A DNA stretch of 64,000 bases, taken from NCBI GenBank assembly GCA_047125605.1, contig CP138932.1:1736001-1800000 (forward strand), given 5' to 3'. Under the pieces are notes generated by a model, which had not been told where the DNA came from, did no database searches, and worked only from the letters and a program-made list of their open reading frames with translations. Numbering within the stretch: position 1 is the first letter of the stretch; each line of letters starts with the position of its first letter. The stretch is from JAKVBK01 sp022447275 (GTDB lineage Bacteria; Pseudomonadota; Alphaproteobacteria; Rhodobacterales; Rhodobacteraceae). Below, in pieces: positions 45,120-54,030 of this stretch. A program made the translations under genes and the position numbers.

Positions 45120-45846
45120 CCCATTCACGTTCGAAATTTGCGTGGAGTCTGCCCGAGCGTTGGCCGCAGCAGCCGGTTTTGCAGACCGGATCGAGCTCTG
45201 CGCCGGCCTCGACGTGGGTGGGCTGACACCAGAGCCCGGCCTGATGGCGCAAGCGGCGGTTTCAGGTCTGGAGACACATGTTTTGATCCGCGGCCGCAGT
45301 GGCGATTTCACGCTGCAGGAAGATGAGCTGGCAGTTGCCTGCACCAGCATCAAGGCCGTGCGCCAGATGGGCCTCAAGGGGATTGTGATCGGTGTTGAAA
45401 AGGCGGGCCAGCTCGATCTGCCCGCCTTGCAGCACATGGTGGAAGCGGCCGATGGTCTCGATCTGACGCTGCACCGGGTGATCGATCTCCTGGATGATCC
45501 CATCGCGGCACTTGGTGAGGCAATCGCGCTTGGCTTCAAGCGGGTTCTCACCTCTGGCGGCGCGCCCAGCGCCCCCGCAGGCATCGAAGGGCTTCGACGG
45601 TTGTGCGCCGCCGCAGACGGCCAGATCGAAATCATGGCTGGTGGCGGCATCACCAGCACCAGCCTTCCCGATCTCATTGCCAACACGCCCGTGAGAGCGT
45701 TCCATGCCTCGTGCTCATGCAAACAACTCCTCGACCGGCGTTATGTCGATTTTGGCTTTGGGCAGGCGCAGCGCGGGTTCGATACACAAGAGGCAGAGCG
45801 CATCGTAGAGGTGCTGCGCGCAGCGGGTCGCAGTGAGCCGGACTGA
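45106..45846 (+). CDS. cutC: CutC-family TIM-barrel protein
   Basis: 246 residues of the CutC family (FEICVESARALAAAAG at the start, IELCAGLDVGGLTP, LTLHRVIDLLDD, VLTSGGAPSA, IMAGGGIT). CutC was once linked to copper tolerance, but its enzymatic role is not established. Overlapping nagA by 14 bases at the end of an amino-sugar operon argues for a part in carbohydrate metabolism. ATG at 45106 chosen over GTG at 45097. Confidence 0.82.
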   Translation: MPSTSPFTFEICVESARALAAAAGFADRIELCAGLDVGGLTPEPGLMAQAAVSGLETHVLIRGRSGDFTLQEDELAVACTSIKAVRQMGLKGIVIGVEKAGQLDLPALQHMVEAADGLDLTLHRVIDLLDDPIAALGEAIALGFKRVLTSGGAPSAPAGIEGLRRLCAAADGQIEIMAGGGITSTSLPDLIANTPVRAFHASCSCKQLLDRRYVDFGFGQAQRGFDTQEAERIVEVLRAAGRSEPD

Positions 45847-46112
45847 CTTCTTTTGCGATAGCGAACGCTGATCCCGCGCCACAAGTCCAAACCACAGATG
45901 CCCGAAGGAATTGCGGCCTGCATTCATGTTGGCCGTCATCGGCCCGCGCCATTGAGCAACAGGCTGAAAGGATCCTCCGGCGCAGCACATGAGCCGGGTT
46001 TGATTATATCGCTCGCCTCCACTGGACGGGCATAAATTTCGCATATATCCAAGATAGTTAATATCTCAGGCGCGGCGAAGCGCCAGCCTTCTCACACCCT
46101 GCGGAGCATACG

Positions 46113-46589
46113 ATGATCAAAAGGTTCTTTTCCCTGACGGCGGCATGTCTGCTTTTATCTGCGCCTCTACACGCGCAAACCATGGACCCAGCGCTTGGCG
46201 CTGAACCCGTTAGAGTGTCTGAAGATGGTCATCTGATCATCGATAATGGCGGCCGCACATACAGCTGCAGCTTGGCTGTTTCGGATGATTTGCTCACTGT
46301 TGCCGACTGCGATTTGATCGAAGCGTCCGGCCTTTCCAGCTTGTCCACTGAAGACTGGGAGGAGCGCATTACAAAGGCGATGCTGGATTCTGGGTGTAAA
46401 TTATCGACGCTCGGCACCGTCGGCGATGTCATCGAAGCAGAGGCCCTGGCGGCAGGTATCCCCGCGGATCAGGTTGCCGATGCTCGCGAAGAAATCGCAG
46501 TGCGCGTAGACGAGGTTATCGACCGTATGTTGTGGGAAGGTAAGCTGACTGTGCGCGATGGCGAATTCGCCCTAGACGCCTGTAAGTAG
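46113..46589 (+). CDS. Hypothetical secreted protein
   Basis: 158 residues with a clear signal peptide (1-21, ending PLHAQ). The mature part is acidic, has four cysteines and ends in a predicted helical stretch. No family recognised. A GGAG site precedes the ATG, and the upstream 90 bases are AT-rich, consistent with its own promoter. Likely periplasmic; function unknown. Confidence 0.65.
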   Translation: MIKRFFSLTAACLLLSAPLHAQTMDPALGAEPVRVSEDGHLIIDNGGRTYSCSLAVSDDLLTVADCDLIEASGLSSLSTEDWEERITKAMLDSGCKLSTLGTVGDVIEAEALAAGIPADQVADAREEIAVRVDEVIDRMLWEGKLTVRDGEFALDACK

Positions 46590-46808
46590 GCTGATCCTTC
46601 CAGACCCAGCCTGAAATCGACACATTCAGGCACGGTGAAAAGACGTTCCGGCGCAAGGTTCGCAGACCTATTAGGGCTACGCGTCTGGCCAAGGGTCATC
46701 GGGAAACGCCGCCCCAGCGCGGCATAATGCAAACGTAGCAGTATGCCGCCTAGGGTGCCCTCAACAGCTCCGCTCGGCTCTCCCCTGGGGGGCGAGCGCG
46801 CGCCCGCG

Positions 46809-47096
46809 TTAAAGGCCCTCGACGAGGATAAGGTCCGTATCAGAGATTTTCTCTCTGACAGCTCTTGCCTCGGTGTAGGCCTCTGACTCGTAGAATGTCT
46901 TTGCGGCGGCAATGCTCTCGAATTCGATCACAATTGCCAGGCCTTGTGCCGCCCCTTCGCGATGATCAGGAGACGGGTTTCGGACCAAGACTTTTCCATT
47001 ATGCGCCTGGATCGCCGCACCAGAGAGTTGTTTAAACGCTTCAAAAGCTTGTTTATCTTGCACACGGATATGCGCGATCAGGTATCCTTTAGGCAT
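46809..47096 (-). CDS. DUF1330-family protein
   Basis: 95 residues of a dimeric ferredoxin-like alpha/beta barrel type: KGYLIAHIRVQDKQAFEAF, then IVIEFESIAAAKTFYESEAY and TEARAVREKISDTDLILVEG. DUF1330 proteins are small, cytoplasmic and of unknown role. The ATG at 47096 follows an AGGA site. The flanking 46590-46808 stretch shows no gene. Confidence 0.82.
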   Translation of the reverse strand: MPKGYLIAHIRVQDKQAFEAFKQLSGAAIQAHNGKVLVRNPSPDHREGAAQGLAIVIEFESIAAAKTFYESEAYTEARAVREKISDTDLILVEGL

Positions 47097-47370
47097 GCTT
47101 TGCTTCCTGCATTCGTGAGCGGTGAGGCGCCTAAGGTACAAAGAAACCACACAGCGACAAAACGATTTTCTTCAAGGCCACATGTCATGCGCCCCGGTGA
47201 TCGTCTGTGTCTTGCTGGAATGGCTGAAAATGCACCCAACAGCGTGTCGCTTGAGCGACACAGACGAAACGTGGCAAAAATTATTCTTTCCCCCCAAGAA
47301 ATCAGACAATCTATCCACTGCAGCCGATACGATTTCATCCAATCACAGGATTGAAGAAGGAGTTTCTCAA

Positions 47371-47826
47371 ATGCTGGAACGCATCTTTCCGAAAGCGCTC
47401 GACAACCAATTCCCCGGCCACAAAATTGCGCTCTACGTGTTCTATGCACTCACTGCTCTGACCCTCTGGCGCAGCCAACATCATTTGTTTGCCCCTGATG
47501 GCGGCGCACAGAGCATCGCCTCCATCCCGCTTGATACCTACTCCACCAGTGCTGCCGGGACGATCATCGGGATCTTCGGCCTGTGGGGTTTATCGCAGCT
47601 TATCATCGGTTTTATCTACCTCCTGGCGGCAGTGCGATATCGGTCCCTTATCCCCTTCCTCTATCTGCTCTTTGCGCTTGAGTACGCCATGCGTCTGTGG
47701 GTGGGCGCCAACAAGGAAATCGAAACTGCGGGCACAGCGCCTGGCGCTTTGATCAATATGCCGTTCATGATTGCAGGCGCGATTTTGTTCGCACTCAGCA
47801 TCTGGAAATCTGACCGGGCAACATAG
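47371..47826 (+). CDS. Hypothetical four-helix membrane protein
   Basis: 151 residues with about four hydrophobic helices (KIALYVFYALTAL, AGTIIGIFGLWGL plus IIGFIYLLAAV, SLIPFLYLLFALEYAMRL, INMPFMIAGAILFALSIW). GAAGGAG lies upstream of the ATG at 47371; the frame extends further upstream but without a ribosome-binding site. No family assignment possible. Confidence 0.65.
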   Translation: MLERIFPKALDNQFPGHKIALYVFYALTALTLWRSQHHLFAPDGGAQSIASIPLDTYSTSAAGTIIGIFGLWGLSQLIIGFIYLLAAVRYRSLIPFLYLLFALEYAMRLWVGANKEIETAGTAPGALINMPFMIAGAILFALSIWKSDRAT

Positions 47827-48096
47827 TGACCCGGCCCAAAAACATTTCCCAAAGCACCTACCCCGTTGGTTTCAGATTCTAAGTCAAAGATTGGCCTGGC
47901 ACTCGCGGGTTCCCCACCGGTTGCCGTCACGTGTTTACAAACCTCGCCGCGTGGCTGCATCAAAACCTGAAAGGCAGCCCCCAATGAGACACCTAGTGGA
48001 AAACAGTCTCAAAGTTTCCCTTAGGGCCTGAAAGCCCTCAACATTTGCCACAGCAACCTGCATGATGCACACAGCCATAAATTACGGATATGCGAC

Positions 48097-48771
48097 ATGA
48101 TCTCGACCATTGGAAATATCTTGCCATTCGCAGGCGGTCTGGCGCTGAGCCCCATTCCTCTGGTGGCGGTTATCCTCATGCTGACCGGGTCATCTGGGCA
48201 ACGAAACGCTTTTGCCTTCTCATTGGGCTGGTTTACCGGGATCCTTATTTTATGCGGGTTGGTCATTCTTCTGGTGACAGGCGGGGCTGAATCCACCGGA
48301 CAGGACTCTCAGACCATCGCCGGGATCGTAAAACTGGCATTCGGAGCGCTTCTGCTTTTCCTCGCCTGGAAGCAATGGACTTCTCAGCCGGAGCCCGGGC
48401 AAGAGGCAGAGCCAGCCGCCTGGCTCGCCGCCTTGGACAGTTACTCCACAGTCAAATGTTTTGGGTTTGGCTGCCTTTTGGGGCCCGTAAACGTAAAGAA
48501 CTTCCCGATCGTCACCTCCGCTGCCGCTGTGATTTCAGCCAGTGGGCTTGGCCTTGCGCAAACCTCGCTGACGATGGTGGTTTTTGCATTTCTGGGGACA
48601 GTCGGGCTTTTGGTTCCAATTGTTCTGTATTTGATGGGTGGCGAGACTTCGAAGGAAACCTTGCAATCTTGGCGGATTTGGCTGGAGCGGAACAATGCAA
48701 TCATTCTGTGTGTTCTTTTCCTTTGCCTCGGGCTGAACGCCTTGGGTAAGGGCATGTCCATCCTGTTTTAA
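48097..48771 (+). CDS. GAP-family (SfLAP-like) integral membrane protein
   Basis: 224 residues, six helices, with the family start LPFAGGLALSPIPLVAVILML and GCLLGPVNVKNFPIVTSAAAVI in the second half. The group resembles LysE-type exporters and mycobacterial sulfolipid-addressing proteins. The role here is unknown; probably small-molecule export. Confidence 0.7.
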   Translation: MISTIGNILPFAGGLALSPIPLVAVILMLTGSSGQRNAFAFSLGWFTGILILCGLVILLVTGGAESTGQDSQTIAGIVKLAFGALLLFLAWKQWTSQPEPGQEAEPAAWLAALDSYSTVKCFGFGCLLGPVNVKNFPIVTSAAAVISASGLGLAQTSLTMVVFAFLGTVGLLVPIVLYLMGGETSKETLQSWRIWLERNNAIILCVLFLCLGLNALGKGMSILF

Positions 48772-49119
48772 GCCTACCCGGAAGGAAGACGCGCCCTCAT
48801 AAGAACGGCTCGGCTCAGGATCTGTTGAGCGCGACAATTGCACGCAAAGAATCCAAGCTATTGGAAAAGCTCAGAGAACAGGCGGGCTCGCTTGCAGCGA
48901 GCGTCGATCCAATGCAGCGAAAGATGTCAAAGCAGCAGCCTTGGTTTTTGTGACTTATACCCGGTTGTCGTTGGAAAGGAGGGCATGACCGGGCAATGAG
49001 CACAGGAGCGACCACCACACTCTGCCCCGTCTGATGCGAGCCAACCCGCACGAAAATATCCGATTTCTTGGCAACGCTGTGTGTCACACAGCTCGGGCAT
49101 AACTTTGGCAGGCCTCTCC
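48772..49119. other. Intergenic region between convergent genes, no gene seen
   Basis: About 350 bases between the ends of two convergent genes. Competing short frames overlap and none resembles a protein. Expected to hold terminators; I did not find a clear hairpin with T-run. Confidence 0.45.
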
Positions 49120-49881
49120 CTAGGCAGATGCCTTCTCTTCGTCAGCCCCCCCCCATCCAAGCTCAGATGAAAGTTCATGCGCAATCTCAGCCAGAACTGC
49201 GCCGATCTTGGCCCGCTGTAACGAGGTAAAGACACGAACCGAAGCTGTTGCGCCGATCGACAGCGTTGATCCAACGCCTGCAGGGGCCAACGTCACTGCC
49301 ACAGAGCTTATGCCCCGCTCCAGTTCTTCAACACACTCGGCGTAACCTTTGGCCCGGATAGCCTCGAGTTCGCGTGCCAGATCCTCGCGATCGGCAATGG
49401 TGTGTTCCGTGTACTGCTTAAGCTGCCCACTGAGCGCATCATGAGACAACAAGCCTGGAGAAACGGCCGCAATTGCCTTGGCACAGGAGCACGCATGTAT
49501 TGGCCGCTTGCCGAGGCCAGGATGAAGGTACGACACCCCCGTTTCCGGGGGGGCCACGTGAATGATCTCGACCCAGTGGCCACGTAAACGAGACAGGAAA
49601 AATGCTGCCCCATAGGCGCTAGCCGCAATGTTTAGCGCCGGTGCAATCACTTCCAGCACCGCAGCATCAGACTGGTCACTCATCGTGATGCGCTTCAGCC
49701 GCGTACCAATGGAAAACTGTCCACGCGCGGGGGCTTCCAGAAATCCAGATGCCACAAGATCCTGGACCAGCCGATACACGGTGGGCTTTGGGATATCGGA
49801 CTGCGCACAGATATCAGCAACGCTCGCGCGCCCTTTCTGGCCAACGACTTCCAAGATAAGCGCGACGCGATCGAGATGCAT
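49120..49881 (-). CDS. IclR-family regulator divergent from the SBP56/ferredoxin operon
   Basis: About 253 residues. Winged HTH at the N-terminus (ASVADICAQSDIPKPTVYRL) and an IclR effector domain with LHPGLGKRPIHACSCAKAI and GYAECVEELERGISSVAV. A GTG at 49890 is an alternative start. It shares a 72-base promoter region with the SBP56 gene and an inverted repeat there, so it very likely regulates that operon. Confidence 0.85.
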   Translation of the reverse strand: MHLDRVALILEVVGQKGRASVADICAQSDIPKPTVYRLVQDLVASGFLEAPARGQFSIGTRLKRITMSDQSDAAVLEVIAPALNIAASAYGAAFFLSRLRGHWVEIIHVAPPETGVSYLHPGLGKRPIHACSCAKAIAAVSPGLLSHDALSGQLKQYTEHTIADREDLARELEAIRAKGYAECVEELERGISSVAVTLAPAGVGSTLSIGATASVRVFTSLQRAKIGAVLAEIAHELSSELGWGGADEEKASA

Positions 49882-49894
49882 TTTTCTCACTTTG

Positions 49895-49918
49895 CGATAA
49901 CCGATATCTCGTTATACG
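49895..49918. promoter_or_regulatory. Candidate IclR operator
   Basis: Imperfect inverted repeat CGATAAC-N9-GTTATACG in the short region between the divergent IclR and SBP56 genes, placed just upstream of the IclR start. Spacing and length fit IclR-type operators. Confidence 0.5.
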
Positions 49919-49953
49919 ATAGAAAAAGGCGGAATCAAGGGAGTGAGAAATCG

Positions 49954-51309
49954 ATGGATGGAACCTGTTGCGGACCGGGTTACGAGAGCCCGCAAGACGC
50001 AATCAAAGCCCCCCGTGAGAAACTGCTCTACACCATTGCCATTTACACAGGCACCGGCATCCAGAAGCCCGACTACTTGGCAACCATCGATGTAGACCCG
50101 GACAGCACCACCTATTCCCAAGTGATCCATCGCCTGGAGATGCCGGGAATTGGGGATGAGCTCCACCATATGGGATGGAATGCCTGCTCGTCCTGTCATG
50201 ACGACAGTTCGATGTCGCGCAAGTACCTGATCCTGCCCGGTGTCCGTTCGAACAAGCTGCACATTGTCGACACCGCGACCGACCCGCGCGCCCCACGATT
50301 GCACAAGGTGATCGAGGGCGCCGAAATCAAGGCCAAGGCTGATCTGTCCGGCCCGCACACGGTGCACTGTCTGGGATCAGAGATCATCATCTCGTTCCTG
50401 GGAAACGCCAAGGGCGAAGCACCCGGGGGCTATCTGCATCTTGATAAGGAGTTCAACATCGTTGGCCGGTGGGAAAACTCCATGGGCGATATCAAGTTTG
50501 GATATGACTTCTGGTACCAGCCTCGTCACAACGTGATGGTCAGTTCGGAATGGGCTGCGCCCAACACGTTCATGCCGGGATTTGACCTCGAAGAAGTCGG
50601 GCATCTGAAATACGGGCGCGAACTGCACTTCTGGGACTTCGAAAAGCGCGAACCGATCGAAAGCTTTTATCTAGGCGAAGACGGTTTGCTGCCGCTGGAG
50701 GTTAAGTTCCACCACAACCCTGACAGCACGCACGGCTTCTGCGGGGCCGCTCTGTCGACCAATGTCATCCACTGGTGGAAAGACAGTGACGACACATGGA
50801 ATTGGGAAAAGATCATAGACGTCGAGAACGAATTGCACCCGGACTGGCCGATCCCCTTGCCTGGTGTCATGTCAGCCATCCTGATTTCAATGGATGACAG
50901 GTTTCTCTATCTCAACAACTGGCTGCATGGTGATATGCGCCAGTATGACATCACCGACCCACACAATCCGAGGCTGACCGGCCAGGTATTCATGGGTGGT
51001 CTTTTGGGAAAGGCCTCAACCGTCAATGGCATAGAGGTCGCGGGCGGGCCACAGATGTTCCAACTCTCTCTCGATGGCCGCAGGCTTTATGTGACGACCT
51101 CACTGTTCTCGACCTGGGACAACCAGTTTTACCCAGAGATCCGCACCAAGGGCGGCGTCATGGTGCTGATCGACTGCGATCCGGTCAATGGCGGCATGAA
51201 GATCAATCCGGACTTCATCATCGATTTCGGCCAAGAGCCAAACGGCCCCTCGCGTTGCCATGAGGCGCGCTATCCCGGGGGCGACTGCACAAGTGACATC
51301 TGGCTATGA
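49954..51309 (+). CDS. mtoX: Selenium-binding protein 56 family, methanethiol oxidase-like
   Basis: 451 residues, typical of SBP56/SELENBP1. Hallmarks are CCGPGYESPQDAI at the N-terminus, DELHHMGWNACSSCHDDSS with Cys78 and Cys81, DFWYQPRHNVMVSSEW, NNWLHGDMRQYD and the final HEARYPGGDCTSDIWL. Family members oxidise methanethiol to formaldehyde, H2S and H2O2 and use copper. There is no signal peptide, so this is a cytoplasmic form, unlike exported MtoX proteins. The ATG at 49954 follows AAGGGAG. It overlaps the ferredoxin gene by 4 bases. Substrate is inferred from family. Confidence 0.78.
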   Translation: MDGTCCGPGYESPQDAIKAPREKLLYTIAIYTGTGIQKPDYLATIDVDPDSTTYSQVIHRLEMPGIGDELHHMGWNACSSCHDDSSMSRKYLILPGVRSNKLHIVDTATDPRAPRLHKVIEGAEIKAKADLSGPHTVHCLGSEIIISFLGNAKGEAPGGYLHLDKEFNIVGRWENSMGDIKFGYDFWYQPRHNVMVSSEWAAPNTFMPGFDLEEVGHLKYGRELHFWDFEKREPIESFYLGEDGLLPLEVKFHHNPDSTHGFCGAALSTNVIHWWKDSDDTWNWEKIIDVENELHPDWPIPLPGVMSAILISMDDRFLYLNNWLHGDMRQYDITDPHNPRLTGQVFMGGLLGKASTVNGIEVAGGPQMFQLSLDGRRLYVTTSLFSTWDNQFYPEIRTKGGVMVLIDCDPVNGGMKINPDFIIDFGQEPNGPSRCHEARYPGGDCTSDIWL

Positions 51310-51671
51310 CGGCCCATACCGTGACGATCGCGAACAAGGGTGGGGAAACTTACGCCGTTAACGCGCGTCGGCCCTTGCTCGCGCAACTCAAAGCGCAGGG
51401 CGTCGATCTGCCCTATGGCTGTGAGTACGGGGGCTGCATCACCTGCGCGGCCAAACTCACATCAGGTACGGTGGATCAAAGGCGCCAGGTCGCGCTCAAC
51501 AATCGCCAGATCGCAGACGGTTACGTCATACTATGTGTGGCCCGCGCAACCTCAGACATCACGCTAGAGATTGGGGTTGAAAGCCATGACAAGCTCTACC
51601 GAAACCCGTTTCTCGATCCGCTCAAACCGCACGAGTTGAAGGCTGACATTGCGACGCCGAAGGAAGATTGA
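51306..51671 (+). CDS. 2Fe-2S ferredoxin, plant type
   Basis: 121 residues with the plant-type cluster motif: cysteines in YGCEYGGCITC (C-x4-C-x2-C) and a fourth in VILCVARA. Its start overlaps the SBP56 stop (ATGA), implying coupled production and perhaps electron transfer with that protein. The C-terminal 25 residues are an extension. Partner reductase is not in the window. Confidence 0.85.
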   Translation: MTAHTVTIANKGGETYAVNARRPLLAQLKAQGVDLPYGCEYGGCITCAAKLTSGTVDQRRQVALNNRQIADGYVILCVARATSDITLEIGVESHDKLYRNPFLDPLKPHELKADIATPKED

Positions 51672-51674
51672 CCC

Positions 51675-52139
51675 ATGCCCGAAGCCGATATCGAACACAT
51701 ATACGAGTACGATCCAAAGTATCTCGCAGAGATCCTGAAATCAGTGAAAACCATTGCCATGGTTGGGGCGAGTGCTGACCAAACGAAATTCAGCTACGGT
51801 GTGCTCCGTCAACTGAGCGAAATTGGCTACGATATCCTGCCGGTCAATCCCAACCCAACCGTTTTGGAGATCAGGGGGCTCAAAGTGTATCGGAGCCTCT
51901 CAGAGATCGACAAACCAATTGATATGGTGGACGTTTTCCGCCCGAAGGAAGAGCTCTACGGGATTGCGGAACAGGCCATTGCGATCAGAGCCAAGGTGCT
52001 TTGGGGGCAGATCGGCGTCTACGATGACAGGGCAGCAAAACTGGCCGAAGACGCCGGCTTAAAGGTTGTGATGAACCGATGCCCCAAGATCGAACTGTTC
52101 CGTCCCTTCTGGAAGCCACGCCTTGATCTGACGATATGA
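51675..52139 (+). CDS. CoA-binding domain protein (YccU-like)
   Basis: 154 residues with a Rossmann-like CoA-binding domain: IAMVGASADQTKFSYGVLR, GYDILPVNPNPTVLEIRG, DMVDVFRPKEEL, and a conserved CP near the end (NRCPKIE). YccU-type proteins are small and of unclear function. It begins 3 bases after the ferredoxin stop and ends the operon. Confidence 0.85.
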   Translation: MPEADIEHIYEYDPKYLAEILKSVKTIAMVGASADQTKFSYGVLRQLSEIGYDILPVNPNPTVLEIRGLKVYRSLSEIDKPIDMVDVFRPKEELYGIAEQAIAIRAKVLWGQIGVYDDRAAKLAEDAGLKVVMNRCPKIELFRPFWKPRLDLTI

Positions 52140-52367
52140 AGAGCCTGAAGGGCGCGCAGCTTTGTTGCACACATCGCTTGCGGTTGGGCACTGCTTGAAC
52201 CCGGATCAATAGGAACGCTCGGCCCGCGCATTTCAACAGCACTTAGCAATTGCATTCTCTTCGCAGCCGTCAGCCGATCATTCTGGGCGGTGAAAGACGA
52301 GGCTGAACAGAGGTTTGTCGAGATTTTGAGTTGTCATCAGCGGCCATAGCCACCGCTCCCAAATCGT

Positions 52368-54020
52368 TTACAGGCTCGAAGGCGCGACCGGCCCTGTCAC
52401 TGGGTAAAGATCACTGGGCGAGGGGTTTTCCTTTGAAAACGCCCCCCCGAGGTGACGTATGACACCAGCCACCGCGTTCAGGGAAGTCTGCACTGCCCCT
52501 TCCACCCATGCTGGCGTCCAACTGACACCATCCCCAGCCAAGAATATGCCGCTTTCGGCTGCGGGCAGATCATCTTGCATGAAATGCCCAAACATCCGCC
52601 AGTTATACCGGTAATGACCGGGCAATGCGCCTTTGAAAGCACCAAGGAAGTTGGGATCTGCCTCCCAGCTCACGGTGATGGGATCGCCGATAATGTGGCT
52701 GCGAATTTCAACGTTTGGGTAGATTTTGTTCAATGCTGACAACGCCAAATTCACGCGCTTTTCGACAGGCAGCGGCAGCACTTTGAGGGCATCCGTCATC
52801 CAGGAATAGCTCAAACAAATGACAGAGGGTTTGTCGGGCCCGTTATCAAACAGATACGTTCCGCGTGTCATGCGGTCTGTCAGTGTCATGGACATCACAT
52901 CACGCCCGGTCTCAGGATCTTTGTCTTTCCAAAACGGGCGGTCGACCATGACGAATGTTTTTGCCGATTGCATGTAGCGTGTCCGATCCAGCGCCATCCA
53001 CAAGTCATGTGAAAACAGTGTTTCCTCTGTTTCAATCTGCGTGGACAACAGGTGGCTTTGGCAGGTGACGATGACCGCATCGAAGGCCTGAGCATGCCCC
53101 CATTGATCTGTGATCTCGAGCTGGTTATCTGCGCCGCGCCTGATCCGCGCAGCACCGGCGCGCGTTGCGCCGTTGTTGAGGGACGCCAACGTTGTGCCTT
53201 TTGGCCAATGGGCAATTTTGTTGGGCGCGTGCTCCCATAATCCACGCGGAACCTGGTTCGCACCGCCAATGATATAACGCTGATTGTCATCGCATTCCGT
53301 TACATTGACGCGCAAAATTTCCAACATGGAATTGGGAAAATCGCTGTCCCAGCCCCCTGTACCAAACCCAACCTGCCCAAAGACTTCGCGATGATGAAAG
53401 GTCAGTTTTTGAAAGGCCTCTGAAGACGCCACAAAATCATAGAACGACCGTTCATCCCAGGCCGCAACAATTGGGTTCCAGATGGCCTTTATGCGTGCCG
53501 GATCACGGTCACGGATTGCTTGTTTCAACGCGCTGAAATTCGCGCCCTCTTCAAGTGCAGCGTCATAGGCCGCTGCGACTTCGCGAAACAGCGGGGGCAG
53601 CTCGTCTGGCTTCTCCGCGTAGTAGGTTTGCCCCAACAAATCGATGACCGTAGACCCAGCAGCCGGTGTCAGCGGGTTGGGGAACGGGGCACTATCTAAG
53701 CCGAGTAGGTCGACGTAGTGGTAAAATCCCGCGCTCGAGACAGGAAATCGCATGCCCCCTAGTTCCGCGATCACATTGTCTGCCCCTTCAAAGGGTTGCG
53801 ACCGTAGGCGTCCGCCGAACTGTCCAGATTCAAAAATGATCGGATGCGCACCAAGCTTCATCAACTCATAGCCTGCGATGATGCCGGCAGCGCCAGAGCC
53901 TATGATCGCGATTTTGGCACCCATTGCGTCTTCTGGCAGAGTTCCCAAGCCAGCGGGATGTTTAATCCAGTCGTCATAGGCGAAGGGGAAATCAGGGCCA
54001 AAAACGGTCAGCGGTTTCAT
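52368..54020 (-). CDS. davB: L-lysine 2-monooxygenase (flavin amine oxidase family)
   Basis: 550 residues of the flavin amine-oxidase/tryptophan-2-monooxygenase type. Dinucleotide motif IIGSGAAGIIAGYELMKLG near residue 38, ELGGMRFPVSS for FAD and substrate, GQVGFGTGGWDSDFPNSM in the middle and AGDGVSWTPAWVEGAVQT at the C-terminal FAD site. These segments fit DavB, which converts lysine to 5-aminovaleramide and CO2. The neighbouring amidase makes this assignment specific. Start at 54020, 10 bases after davA. Confidence 0.85.
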   Translation of the reverse strand: MKPLTVFGPDFPFAYDDWIKHPAGLGTLPEDAMGAKIAIIGSGAAGIIAGYELMKLGAHPIIFESGQFGGRLRSQPFEGADNVIAELGGMRFPVSSAGFYHYVDLLGLDSAPFPNPLTPAAGSTVIDLLGQTYYAEKPDELPPLFREVAAAYDAALEEGANFSALKQAIRDRDPARIKAIWNPIVAAWDERSFYDFVASSEAFQKLTFHHREVFGQVGFGTGGWDSDFPNSMLEILRVNVTECDDNQRYIIGGANQVPRGLWEHAPNKIAHWPKGTTLASLNNGATRAGAARIRRGADNQLEITDQWGHAQAFDAVIVTCQSHLLSTQIETEETLFSHDLWMALDRTRYMQSAKTFVMVDRPFWKDKDPETGRDVMSMTLTDRMTRGTYLFDNGPDKPSVICLSYSWMTDALKVLPLPVEKRVNLALSALNKIYPNVEIRSHIIGDPITVSWEADPNFLGAFKGALPGHYRYNWRMFGHFMQDDLPAAESGIFLAGDGVSWTPAWVEGAVQTSLNAVAGVIRHLGGAFSKENPSPSDLYPVTGPVAPSSL

Positions 54021-54030
54021 GCATGGAGCC

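Noticed and set aside
49954..51309. Selenium transport or storage protein
   Set aside because: The selenium-binding name is historical; characterised family members are thiol oxidases and nothing nearby concerns selenium.
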